This document shows positions 13,501-24,205 of a DNA stretch of 64,000 bases, piece by piece. Position 1 is the stretch's first letter. Every line of letters begins with the position of its first letter. Origin of the DNA: Mycoplasma sp. Pen4 (GTDB lineage Bacteria; Bacillota_I; Bacilli_A; Mycoplasmatales; Metamycoplasmataceae); contig NZ_CP060691.1 of NCBI RefSeq assembly GCF_014352955.1, positions 186,001 to 250,000 on the forward strand, read 5' to 3'. The translations under genes were made by a program, and so were the position numbers. The notes beneath the pieces were generated by a model, which had not been told where the DNA came from, made no database searches, and saw nothing but the letters and a program-made list of their open reading frames with translations.

Positions 13501-16500
13501 AGAAATTTAGAAGTATAGCAACTAGTGATGTTTCATTCTCAAATGGCTATGTCAAAGATATAGATGAACGGACAAGACATGGGAATAATACATATTATGA
13601 TTCACCTGTTTTAAGAGATTACGGATCTCAAGGATTTAAATATCCAGCTTGAAATTACAATTATGAAGATAATGGAAATGCAAAATCATTCTTAACTATC
13701 AATGGTACGAGAACAAATGTATCTAATTTAGTTTTAAATGAAAGAGTACCAGGAACAAATTACACTTATGCAAACGGTGAATGATTAAAATCTGAAATTA
13801 ATGCTGGTCGTCTTAAAAAACACTATGCAGCAGATGGTTTCTATGAAAGAAAAATTTCAGAGAACATTAAATCTACTACAAGAAAGATGTCGATATCTAC
13901 AAATTGACTCGGATATAACAACACAGGTATTTATGCAGTAGCAGGAGAACCCGTTGAAATTGAATTTTCAGAAACCACATATAATAGATTGGTTCAAATG
14001 TATGGTGAAAATTCAAGAACTGAAGTTCCAATTGAATTTATTATTAACCAAAACTATTGAGATAATCGTGGTTTTGATGATAGTGGTCGGATTTCTAATA
14101 GATATCCATTTATTAGATCAGCATTTAAATTTAGAATGAATGAAATTCATGATCGTAAAGTAAAAATCGGTACACCATTTGGTGGTTCAATTACATTAAG
14201 AGTACTTCAAAACATGAAAAATGGTGATGGCACACCAATGGATATAGATTTCACAATTAGAAATGGTATTAAGATGCTTTCATATTTTGAAGGTATTACA
14301 ACCGATCAAGATTGAGATGCACAAATTCAAGCTGTAAAAGATGGAACAATTGCTGCGCCAGTTGTCGCAATTCAAACTGAATACTCAGCAATTTTAGTAC
14401 CATTTACTGCAATGAACGACATTGCATACATTAACATTAATAATATTAAGAATCCAAAACCAATTATTAAAAAATGAAATAGTTTTTATAGTAGTTCATT
14501 CAAATGAAATTCATACCAGGGTGAAAAGATAGCGCTAAATTATTGCAATGACGTTTGAGGTGGGGCAGGTGCTTGAGGTGGTTCTGCCAACTTATATGCA
14601 GAAATAAGTTGAGCATCTAAATATTTTAAGGGTGAAAATGACTTCAACTTTGATGATTGAGGTAATTATCACGAAGTAAATCATAACTTTGAAAATATGC
14701 AAGAACCATTTGGTATCCGAGATCATGGTTGAACAAATATTCCATCTGCATTAAATCTAACATATATTAATGATAGAAATAGAATTAGAGATTTTTCTAA
14801 TATTAATGGTGATGGTGGTTGAGGTTGATCGAGGTTAGGATCGATATATAGTATTGTGAAAAGCAGAAACTATGATTGATATGCTTTATATGCCGCGCTT
14901 CAATATGTTTTAGGTCCTGAACGTTTTGTTTCTTGAGTTAAAAATAGTTATGTTTCAAATGCGCATTCATTTGATTATGAAAGACATAGTGATATTGCTG
15001 ATGCTGTTGTTTTTCTTGTATGACATAATAAATTAAATTTCAAAGATGCCTTAAGTTCTGCTACATGAGGCGTGTCCTCAATATCAGAAGTATTCAAAAT
15101 AGCAGAAACATATGAAGCCGATCAAAAAAGATTTGAGGAATTGGATAGACAATATAATGAACTTTATCCACGTAGAAAACAAGTTCCTGGTGCATATTAT
15201 AAACTTGGACAAATTAATGATGAAAGAACTAAATTAAAGAATAAATTAAATGCAGTTGGATTCAATGCAAGTAAAATTAAAAACATGACTAGTTTACCTG
15301 CTATTGATTTCGTTGGTAACTTATATGCAGCGGGAAGATATTTTTATGATAGTGAGAGCAAGAAATTCCTATACAATGGAGATTACAATGCTCCATTGGA
15401 TATTCTTGCCGGTGAACCATATGTTTTTGATTTAGAAAATGGTATTAATTCAATTAATAGTAAGTTTAGTTGATCTAAAGTTAAATTTGAAAGCAAAACA
15501 AAATATGGTGGTACTTTAGAACTTGATTCACATAATAACAAAAAATTAATTTATCATGCAAATCCAAATTACATTGGAGAAATTGATGAATTTGATATCG
15601 ATATTATTCCGGATGAATTTGAAGGAAGATCAGATAATTATGTTCCATCATATAAATTTAGGATTAAAGTTAGAAATGTTGTAGCGGGTCCATCATTATA
15701 TATTTATGATTCGCTTAATGATAAATGGAATTACAATGCAACTGAAGCTTCGGCACTTGCAGATGATGAAGTTGCACGTGGAATTTTAAGATATACTAAA
15801 AAACCAGGCGAATATTATTGGTCAACACTCAACCCAATCACCAAAGAACATCAATTAGTTAGACTTAAATACAAATTTATAGCAAAAGAATCTGGATATT
15901 ATAAATTTAAATATCAAGTTGATGATGTTGCTGAATTAAAAATCAATGGTCAACGTTATGATTATAGTAGATCATATAGTCCTAATTGAAGAGAAATGAA
16001 TTGAGTTTGATTCAATGCCGGTGATGTCTATGACGTAGAGTTTAATGTATTCAATCAAGGTGGACGTGGTGGTCTTAAATTTGAAATGTATGACCCATCT
16101 GGTAGATGATTAAATCTAAATGATAATGTTTTACCTGACACAATTTCAAATATTACCAATGACCACAATAAGTGAAATGAATTTTTAACCAATGATAAAT
16201 ACAAATATCACAGAAGATTTAAAGATCTAGAAAATAGAGATATTGAAGAAGTGCATAAATATGCACCGGGAAATGTTTTAAATCTTAAACAAGATATTGA
16301 CTACACTTTTACACCTATTTCGCCAAGAAGCAATGATCGTAAAAAAGCACAATTAAACGATGATTCAAGTGCATATTATGAAGAATGAACTTCAAGTGAA
16401 TTGTCAATGAAATATTCATTTAATCACTCACAAAATATTTCATATGTGCAATTATTATTTAGAGAAGATGCAAATGAAAAATATCGTCCATCATTTGCGA

Positions 16501-17090
16501 AGATTATTACTACAATCAATGGTAGAGATGTTGTGCTTTTTGAAGGTGCAATTCCAGATCGTGAAAAAGGAATGAGTTTTGTAAAATTAAATACTAATGA
16601 AGCAGTTGATAATCTAACAATAACACTTAGAAATCAAGTAACAAGAGAAAGCGGTCTTATTCTAAATAAAATTAGATTTATCAATGGCGAAATTCCAAAC
16701 AAAATAATTGCAACTAATAATCCTAAAATTCAATATTTTGGATCATGAGATTTTGTTTCAAATTCAAGTGATGAAGCTAAATCATTTGCAAATTCACTTA
16801 GTGCTAAGTCGAATTCGGTAAATGATTACTTTGAATATTCATTCCAAGGTGATGCAATTAATATTTATGGTAAAAAATCACCAGATAATGTTGGTGTGTT
16901 TGATGTTTACATCGATGGTCAACTAATTGCGAGTGATGTTAGAGCACACTCAAGCGATACATCATACAATGCAAACTTATTTAACTATGTTTTAAATGAA
17001 AACCAAAAAGTTAAATCAACACACACTATTAGAATAGTTAACAAATCAAGCAATCCACTTTATATTTCATTTTTAGCGGAACATAATTAA
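4518..17090 (+). CDS. Giant GA/FIVAR-repeat surface protein with M60-like peptidase, PA14-like and carbohydrate-binding domains
   Basis: A 4190-aa predicted surface protein. A basic N-terminus plus a hydrophobic stretch (AGTLLGIGVTSGAIAGGVIA) forms a membrane anchor or signal. Residues about 50-2900 are eight units of ~350 aa. Each has GA/FIVAR-like helices (signature LNGxxNL...LSxxVKNxI) and a small beta domain (WYLND...ISGxxxGxxF). About residues 3120-3500 form an M60-like metallopeptidase domain with HEVNH at 3385-3389. A PA14-like domain lies near 3780-3870 and a jelly-roll sugar-binding-like domain near 4105-4190. GA modules in other bacteria bind serum albumin, and M60 enzymes cut mucin-type glycoproteins. 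This protein plausibly does both at the cell surface. The ATG at 4518 is preferred over an upstream TTG at 4485. No good Shine-Dalgarno is visible. TGA is read as Trp throughout, and the spot-checked gaps contain no TAA or TAG. Confidence 0.88.
4665..13230 (+). repeat. Eight tandem ~350-aa GA/FIVAR + beta-domain units inside the giant protein
   Basis: Unit starts fall near 4665, 5740, 6765, 7845, 8935, 10000, 11025 and 12130. The beta domain of each begins with a Trp-centred motif at about 5547, 6592, 7657, 8749, 9817, 10858, 11943 and 13062, giving periods of 1041-1119 bp. The Trp of this motif is always written TGA. The repeats are conserved in protein but strongly diverged in DNA, so they are old duplications, not recent slippage. 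Confidence 0.8.
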
Positions 17091-17101
17091 AAATAAGAAT
17101 T

Positions 17102-17130
17102 ACACACCAAGATTTCCTTGGTGTGTTTTG
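17102..17130 (+). terminator. Rho-independent terminator of the giant surface gene
   Basis: A 10-bp perfect stem ACACACCAAG / CTTGGTGTGT with a 5-base loop, followed by TTTTG, 12 bases after the stop codon. Confidence 0.85.
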
Positions 17131-17254
17131 TTGTAATTTTTTACTATGCAAAAGTGACTATTAAAATTTTTAATTCAAGACTTTTTCAACTATGAGATAT
17201 TATAAAAACCACATTACAAAATATGTAATATGATTATATATTATTGATTTAGTT

Positions 17255-18814
17255 TTACTTTTTATCGCAAAATTCCAGCATAATCTCTAGGTCAATTTCA
17301 CCTTGATTTCTAGAAATATTTTTTGTGTAGTTTTCAACTTCTCTTTCACAGAAATCACTTAAAGTTTTATTCTCATCATTAGAATTATTTAAAAGTTTTT
17401 GTGCATTTGTGTATTGTAAAATGTTTCTTATTTTTAAGTCTTTTAAGTATTTCTTGATTACACTTAAACTTTCTAATACATTTTCACAAATACCTCTTGT
17501 GTTTCTTGTAGTATAGTCAAATCTGTTAATAAAATTATGCAAGAATCCTGAGATAAAACTATTTGAGGTAATTAAGTTTGCATCTAGTGTTTCTCAATGC
17601 TTATCATTGAATTTTTTACAAAATGCAGCTGTAAAAACCTTATCGAAAATAACTTCACTCAATACTCTTATTTCTTCATGGATTAATCCAAAATGTTTAA
17701 ATGATACTAAACAGGTATCAATATAGTTTAATTCAATATGTAAGACAACAATAATTGCAATGTAGTAATAGAAGTTGTAAACATCAAAGATTGTATCTTT
17801 AAATTCTTCACCTTCATCCATGTATTCACTAATCACACCTGCATCAAATGCTGTTGCTTTAAATCTTAATTTGTCATGTTCATGATTTTCTTCTTTAACG
17901 AATTCGATTAATTCAACTAATCATGCTAGATCATCTTCTTCATTACAAATTTTTACTTTAAGTCCACATTCTTCATTCAATATGTGAAACTTAAATAAAA
18001 TACCATATTCCTTAATTTTCTCTTTAGTAAATGTGTGCAGTTTAATAATAGCATCTACAATTTCTAGTGCTGATGATTCTTTCTTGATAGCAGCAAATTT
18101 ATTAATCATTTTAACAATTTTCTTAATGTATCTTGAGTTGTAAATATTTAATATATTTGCAAGCAATTCAGTATTCCAGAAAATTTGTATGTTGTGTATT
18201 TTGGTCATGAAGCCAAGATAATCTAAATATCTATTATAAGATTGATATTGACTAAATAAATTTGTGGTTTGATCATCAAGATTTTTACATTTATCTTTTT
18301 CACATTCATGAGTTGTATTTCTTAGTTTTGCAACTTGTCCTGATTCTTTCTTGTAAAATCTCTTGATGCTTATTGGTTTGTGCAATTCACAAATTAGTCC
18401 TAATCTTGATTCTAAGTTTGTTTTAGATAAAACACCCTTCATCAAGAGTTTGTTTTCATATTGAATTTGTTCGTCATTGATCATTTCATCATCTACTTCA
18501 TCGATAAATGTTGCTTTTAATTTTGTGCACACACTATCGCCTGCAATTAGATGTTTTTCAAGAAATTCCTTAACAATATATGGATCAAAATATTTACACT
18601 TATTTTTACCACTGATTTTAATTGGAACACTTGTGATCGATGTAAACAAGTAGTCTTCATTTAAAATTTCATTAATAACTTTTTTGGTGTTGTTTGAGGC
18701 ATCTTTATCTTTATTGACGACAAAGATTTCCTTGATTTCTCGAGGTTTTTTAACTTTTATATTATTCATAATTCCTGCTTTTATATTTTTTATAAAATTG
18801 GTTTTTTTATTCAC
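17255..18814 (-). CDS. Hypothetical protein, 519 aa
   Basis: I do not recognise this protein. The start is GTG at 18814, supported by TTAGGTGA five bases upstream. No in-frame ATG nearby has a comparable ribosome site. It is Lys/Glu/Asp/Ile-rich and alpha-helical in character, with no signal peptide. A weakly hydrophobic patch (FYYYIAIIVVLHI) is too interrupted to call a membrane segment. It has a Cys-rich stretch HECEKDKCKN. The frame uses TGA as Trp, for example at ...DDLA-W-LVEL and ...NDKH-W-ETL. It stands alone between the giant surface gene (convergent) and the S66 peptidase gene (same strand, with a terminator between). A cytoplasmic location is inference from the absence of export signals. 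Confidence 0.75.
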
Positions 18815-18940
18815 TATTCACCTAAATTATAAAAAACATTAAAACTGTTTAAATTAAAATAAAAAATAATCTTGAAAAATTTCACAATTCGTGAAAATGT
18901 GGAATTTAGGAAATTTAAATGTAGCAGGTTTATAACAATA

Positions 18941-18976
18941 AAAAATAAAGATCCAACCCTTAAAATAGGTTGAATC
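18941..18976 (-). terminator. Terminator of the S66 peptidase gene
   Basis: On the minus strand the stem GATTCAACC / GGTTGGATC (one wobble) is followed by TTTATTTTTTATT. It starts 5 bases after the stop codon at 18981. Confidence 0.75.
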
Positions 18977-18980
18977 TGGT

Positions 18981-20027
18981 TTATCTAATTACTTCAATAG
19001 TTTGTTTTTCAACATCAATAATTGTCTCTGAACCGAGTTCTAAAAGCATTTTTGGATATGCATGACCAACATTAATGTTATAAACAACTGAAATATCATA
19101 TTTACTAAAGAACGATGAATAGACTTGCATATATTCATTGAAATAAACTTCATCTTGTGGTTTACCAATAATCACTCCAGTTACACGTTTAAAAACTCCT
19201 ATTGATGCAATTATTTCTAAATATTGTTCAATAACTTCTGGTTTGAGCTTTTCTTCAGAAGTTTCAAGTAATAAGATTTTTCCATCAAAATCTGTGTTTT
19301 TTGTGAATAAGTCATATTTTTGGTTAATTATTGCTTCTTCAGGATATCTGTTTCCTGAAATTAATTCAGCAATCGATTCCAAACAACCACCAATTAATTT
19401 ACCTTGGAATTTCTTTTTACCTTGGATATGAATGTAACCATATTTTTCATCTAAACTTTTTCTTGGTGAGTTAAGTTGTTTTGCTGAAAAATCAGTTCTT
19501 TCAAAATATCATTTTGAAGCCGGTTTATAAATTCAATTTTTATCTGTAAATAAGTTTCAAAAGCTATCTGATGTATATGAGAGCATATCTTTATATAACT
19601 CTGCAATACATGTTAAAAATGCTAATCCATAATATGTTTTTAAACCTAATTTATTAAGCATTAAGTGATTAATAGTTGTATCAGAGTAACCAATAAAGAA
19701 TTTAGGATTATTCTTAATTATTTTAACCGCTTCTGGATCATCTAAAATATATGGAACAGTTTTAAATGTATCGTTTCCACCTAAAGCACATAATATTGCT
19801 TTGACATTGGGGTTTTGAAATGCTTCAACTAAATCTTTAGCACGTGCTTCCGGATGTTTTTCAATATACTCCATACCGTCTAAAGCATGTTTTGAAAAAT
19901 CACATTGTAATTTGTATTCGTCAATACGTTTAAGTCCTAATTCTAGTTGATGTTGACAAAAATCTTCTCCTAAGATACCTGCTGAAAGAGAAATAATTCT
20001 AATCAAATCATTTGCTTTGAGTTTCAT
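18981..20027 (-). CDS. S66-family serine peptidase (LD-carboxypeptidase / MccF-like)
   Basis: A 348-aa protein of the family that hydrolyses LD-peptide bonds in murein peptides or, in the MccF branch, detoxifies peptide-nucleotide antibiotics. The catalytic triad is visible: Ser115 in GYSDTT, Glu217 in GGCLES, and His322 in NVGHAYP. The LGGND loop precedes the nucleophile. Length and spacing are normal for the family. The ATG at 20027 has AAAGAGGT upstream. TGA is used as Trp between the two halves. A mycoplasma has no peptidoglycan, so recycling of its own wall is excluded. Processing of imported bacterial peptides or an MccF-like protective role are the likely alternatives. It diverges from the M42 aminopeptidase gene across 73 bp. 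Confidence 0.9.
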
Positions 20028-20100
20028 AATATATACCTCTTTAATTAATTAAATGTTTATTATTTAAATGATATCATTAAAGATATAAAAGGAGTTAGAT

Positions 20101-21183
20101 ATGGAAATAAAACAACAATTTAAAAATAGATTAATCAAATATATGGAAATTGAAGCAATGTCTAGATATGAAGAACCTGTTGCTACAGAATTAAGAAATA
20201 ACATCAAAGCAGGTGCATATGAAATCATAAGAGACAAAATGGGTTCAATTATTTTCTTTAAAAAGTCTAAAAAAGCAAACGCTCCAAAAGTTATGATTGC
20301 AGCTCACATGGATGAAGTTGGATACATTGTAAGAAGTATTGATAAAAAAGGACAATTACTTTTAAGCCCAATTGGCGGTATTTGAGCAAATACAGTTATT
20401 GGAACTAAAGCTAAGTTAATCACAAGAAACAAAGAATATTTAGGTGTCTTTGGCCACACATCAATTCACATCTTGCAAGCTGAAAAAGTCTCAAAAGCAG
20501 TAACAAACGATGAATTATATGCAGATTTTGGATTTAGAAGTGATACAGAAGCAATCGAAGCAGGTGTTGAAATTGGTGATAGAGTAAGAATGTCAGGTGA
20601 AACAATTCTTTTTGCTAATGAAGATTTAGTTGGTGGTAAAGCAATGGACAACCGTGCAGGTGTCATAGTATTAGAATTTATCGCAAATGAACTTGCAGAT
20701 AAAGATTTAGATTGTGATTTATACCTTGTTGGTACAGTTCAAGAAGAAGTTGGAACACGTGGTGCTAAAACATCAGTTTCAATTGTTAATCCAGAAGTGG
20801 CTATTGCACTTGATACAACTTCAAGTCATGACACAATTGGTACAATTCCTGGAACAACAGCATTATTTAAAGGTGCAGCATTAAGATTCAAAGATGGTGG
20901 AACATTAATGGATACTAAATTAGTTTCATTATTTGAACAAGTTGCAAAACAATACAACATCCCAGCATATAAATTTGTGGCTATGGGTGGTGGAACAGAC
21001 GCACATGAACTACAATTTGCCAAAGGTGGTGCAGCAACTTTAACAATTTCATTACCACAAAGATACTTACATAGTCCAATTGGTGTTTGTGCTATTTCAG
21101 ATTTAATTGCAGCGAAAGATTTATTAGTTAAATTTGTGTCAGTTTTTGATAATGAAAAATATGATAAAATAAGTTATAAATAA
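20101..21183 (+). CDS. M42-family zinc aminopeptidase (glutamyl/endoglucanase-type)
   Basis: A 360-aa cytoplasmic dinuclear-zinc aminopeptidase that trims N-terminal residues from short peptides. Expected metal and catalytic residues are seen: His69 and Asp71 (AAHMDE), bridging Asp183 (KAMDNRAG), Glu215/Glu216 (QEEVG), Asp238 (ALDTT) and His324 (RYLHSPIG). A strong ribosome site, AAAAGGAG, precedes the ATG. One TGA-Trp occurs at about 20383. The UPF0154 gene follows 20 bases later in the same direction and may be cotranscribed. Together with the Opp importer elsewhere in the window it would feed amino acids from imported peptides. Confidence 0.93.
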
Positions 21184-21203
21184 AACAACTTAAGGAGTCA
21201 ATT

Positions 21204-21446
21204 ATGGTAGAAATGTCAACAGCATCATTTGCTATAATGATCGTCAGTTTAATTATTGGGATTGCACTTATCGCGGGGTTGGTAACATTCTTTATTACAA
21301 AACGTATGTTTGAAAAACAAATTAAAGAAAACCCGCCTATTACAGAGAAAATGATTCGTATCATGTTCAAACAAATGGGACGTTCAGCAAGTGAAACACA
21401 AATTAGACAAATTATGAGATCAATGAATCAAGCAAAAAACAAATAA
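21204..21446 (+). CDS. UPF0154 (YneF-like) small membrane protein
   Basis: An 80-aa protein with one N-terminal transmembrane helix (AIMIVSLIIGIALIAGLVTF) and a conserved charged tail (ENPPITEKMIRIMFKQMGR) that is the hallmark of the UPF0154/YneF family. The function of the family is unknown. The start is supported by AAGGAG. It is probably cotranscribed with the M42 gene and is closed by the terminator that follows. Confidence 0.9.
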   Translation: MVEMSTASFAIMIVSLIIGIALIAGLVTFFITKRMFEKQIKENPPITEKMIRIMFKQMGRSASETQIRQIMRSMNQAKNK

Positions 21447-21465
21447 TTTCTAAAAATAATAATGA

Positions 21466-21494
21466 GATCATTGTCAAAAATGATCTTTTTTATT
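21466..21494 (+). terminator. Rho-independent terminator after the M42/UPF0154 unit
   Basis: Stem GATCATT / AATGATC with a 6-base loop, followed directly by TTTTTTATTTTT. Confidence 0.8.
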
Positions 21495-21536
21495 TTTAAC
21501 TCTAGAACATAGTGATAAAAATATCAATTCACAAAA

Positions 21537-21614
21537 TTGCAAAAAATTTGCAACTTTAGCAAAAATGATTAAATTATATTAATATTTAATATAATTAATT
21601 TAATAGATGGAGGT
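21537..21614 (+). promoter_or_regulatory. Leader of ktrB: palindrome, -10 and Shine-Dalgarno
   Basis: A perfect 7-bp inverted repeat TTGCAAA-AAA-TTTGCAA (21537-21553) lies upstream of a TATAAT (21590-21595) and a GGAGGT (21609-21614). No convincing -35 is seen. The palindrome could be a protein-binding site or a chance AT-rich palindrome. Confidence 0.35.
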
Positions 21615-21617
21615 CAT

Positions 21618-23309
21618 TTGAAAAGTTTCTTTCTAAGACTTAGGCGAAAATTCATTAAATCAAAGTTTGGACAATTCATGATTAGACTTTGAAATTTCAA
21701 AAATCATGTTTCTAAACTTAAGTATTTATTTTTTGTCTACTTTTTGATTATAGTTTTTTCAAGTTTAATTTTGTGATCACCGATTTCACAAGTTCAAACT
21801 GAGACACAAATCTCATATATTGATTCAGTTTTTACAACAGCTAGTGCCTTTTCTGACACTGGACTAGTTGTCAAAGATACTTTTAAACATTGAAATGATT
21901 TAGGACAAGCAGTAATTGCTATCCTAATACTTTCCGGGGGTATTGGTATCTTTGCTTTAAAGTTTTTCTTTATTAATTATCTTTTCGGACATAAAACATC
22001 CTCATTTAATGAAATGAAACTTTTACAAACTGAACGTGGTGGAACTGATAATACTAAAACTACTAGATTAATTATTTCATCAGTAAAATTCATTTTTTTT
22101 AATATCTTTATTTTTAGTATTATCTTAACAATTTATTTCTTTTATGCTGAACCAAGGCACACTGAAGCAATGAAAGAATTCTTAAAACCAGGTAAAGATT
22201 ATATTAACCCACAAGGTAATTTCTTATTATCATTAAAATTTGGTATCTTCCATACCATCTCAGCAATTAACAATGCTGGATTTGATATTATTTCTAATGC
22301 ATCATTAATGCCATATTATCAAAACTATGAGTTACAAATTATTTTTATTATCTTACTTATTATTGGTGGTATTGGGTATCCTGCAATTTATGATATTGCT
22401 TCATATATCAAACATAAATACAGACGTAATAAAGAAAAATTCCGTTTTTCATTATTTACAAAAGTTTCTTTAACTGCTTATACATTGATCTTTGTTTTAG
22501 GTTTTATTCCTTCAATTATTTTTGAATCAAGTTCACAAGATCCGTTTAGTTTATGAAATCAATATTACATTCCAACTAACGCATCAGAAACAAATGTCGA
22601 TGTTTATGTAAAATGATTCAAAGAAGGACAAAACTTACAAAATATTCCAACTGCAATTAAACCATATATTGATAAAGGTTACATTTATGGTTCAAATTGA
22701 GATAAATCATTTGCAGTTATTTTTACAACCTTTTCAACGCGCAGTGCTGGATTTGCCACAATAAACCTTAAACACTTAACTTCTGGTACTACTTTCATTT
22801 ACATTATAATGATGGTTATCGGTTCTGCTCCGGCATCAACGGGTGGTGGCATTAGAACTACGACTGCTGCATTGATCATTATGTCGATGATTAGGATTCT
22901 TTTTGGACTACCAAGAGTTAGAATGTTTAAACGCGCAATTAATAAAGACACAGTAAATATGGCGAGTCAAATTCTTGCTATTGCTGTTATGATTCTGATA
23001 ATTGCATCATTAATATTAAGTTCATCATTTGATACTTATGGTGGACAAATTCATACATATTCACAAAGTGGCAATGCAAATAATGCATATACAATAGATA
23101 ATATAATTTTTGAAGTAGCTAGTGCCTTTGGTACAACTGGATTATCAAGTGGTATTACCAAAGATCTTAATATAGCATCAAAAATAGCATTAATTTTAGT
23201 AATGTTTATCGGACAATTTGGAATTAGTTCAACATTACTTGTCTGAAAACGTAAAAATAATTATAAACGTACATATGAATACGTAGATGGTGATTTCGCT
23301 ATCGGATAG
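21618..23309 (+). CDS. ktrB: KtrB/TrkH-type potassium channel subunit
   Basis: A 563-aa membrane protein that conducts K+ (with Na+ in many KtrAB systems) under control of the KtrA ring. The four pore-loop motifs of the superfamily are visible: SDTGLVV, NNAGFDII, TRSAGFAT and GTTGLSS. Multiple hydrophobic helices and the glycine-rich TGGGIRTTT segment are also present. The start is taken as TTG at 21618 because a full GGAGGT ends 3 bases upstream and the frame carries coding sequence from there. The spacing is tight, so a start slightly downstream is possible. TGA-Trp codons occur through the gene (for example near 21776, 22557 and 23244). ktrA follows after 6 bases. Confidence 0.9.
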
Positions 23310-23315
23310 GAAAAT

Positions 23316-23987
23316 ATGAAAATCAAATATAAAGATGATATAGCCGTTATTGGTGTTGGCCGTTTTGGGCAAGCTGTTATTGATGAGTTATTACACTTGA
23401 ACAAAAGTGTAATCATCATTGATAAAGATGAAGAAGGTTCAAAATTATATACTGATGATGTTGATCGTATTATTATTGGTGATGCCGCTGACATGCGTAC
23501 TTTAAAATCAATTGGAATCGATCAAATTGAAACGGTTGTTGTAGCTGTAGCAGATAACATCGAAATTGTTGCAGCACTTCAAGAACTTAAAGTCAAAAAC
23601 ATCATTGCACGTGCTAAATCAAAACGTCATGCTAGAGTTTTAAAACAAATTGGTGTTACAGTTATTATTCGTCCTGAGTATGAATCTGGAACACGTGCCG
23701 CTTTAATTGCAGCTAATAAAAATTTCATTAGATATTCAAGTGACCTACAAGAAATTGGGGACAATTTTGTCATTGGTTCAACGACAATTAAAAATGCTGC
23801 TTTAAACGATAAAAAAGTTCGTGAAATTGGTATTGCTGAACGTGGAATTACAATTGTATTAATTAAGTCTAAAAACGTATCAAAAAGAGCAACAGGAGAT
23901 GTTGTACTTAAATTAGATGATATTGTTACAATTATTGGTGAAGTAGGCGATGTAACAAGCGCACTTCAATGATTTAATGAGGGTTAA
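23316..23987 (+). CDS. ktrA: KtrA/TrkA regulatory subunit of potassium uptake
   Basis: A 223-aa cytoplasmic RCK protein. The N-terminal Rossmann fold (IAVIGVGRFGQAV, then VIIIDKDEEG) binds nucleotide such as ATP/ADP or NAD(H). The C-terminal TrkA_C-like domain (about residues 135-215) in relatives binds c-di-AMP. The start overlaps no coding sequence, and its ribosome site ATAGGAAAAT includes the stop codon of ktrB, so the two are coupled. A Trp codon TGA sits near the end (ALQWFNEG). It forms a ring that gates KtrB. Confidence 0.93.
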
Positions 23988-23997
23988 AAATTTATTC

Positions 23998-24031
23998 AAA
24001 ATGAGCACAGACAAAAAAGTGCTCATTTTTT
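23998..24031 (+). terminator. Terminator of ktrBA
   Basis: An 11-bp stem AAAATGAGCAC / GTGCTCATTTT with a 10-base loop, then TT. It begins 10 bases after the ktrA stop. Confidence 0.85.
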
Positions 24032-24076
24032 AATAAAAATTTTAAATATGGAACTTTTTTCATCAATTACTAACTG

Positions 24077-24143
<67 letters not shown>

Positions 24144-24205
24144 ATATTACATACAAGAACATAATTGCAAAATTATTACTTTTATGTAAGAAAAGGAAAA
24201 ACACA

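Noticed and set aside
13954-14139. 61-aa reading frame inside the M60-like domain
   Set aside because: It is in a different frame from the continuous 4190-codon gene and has no start signals. It is a shadow.
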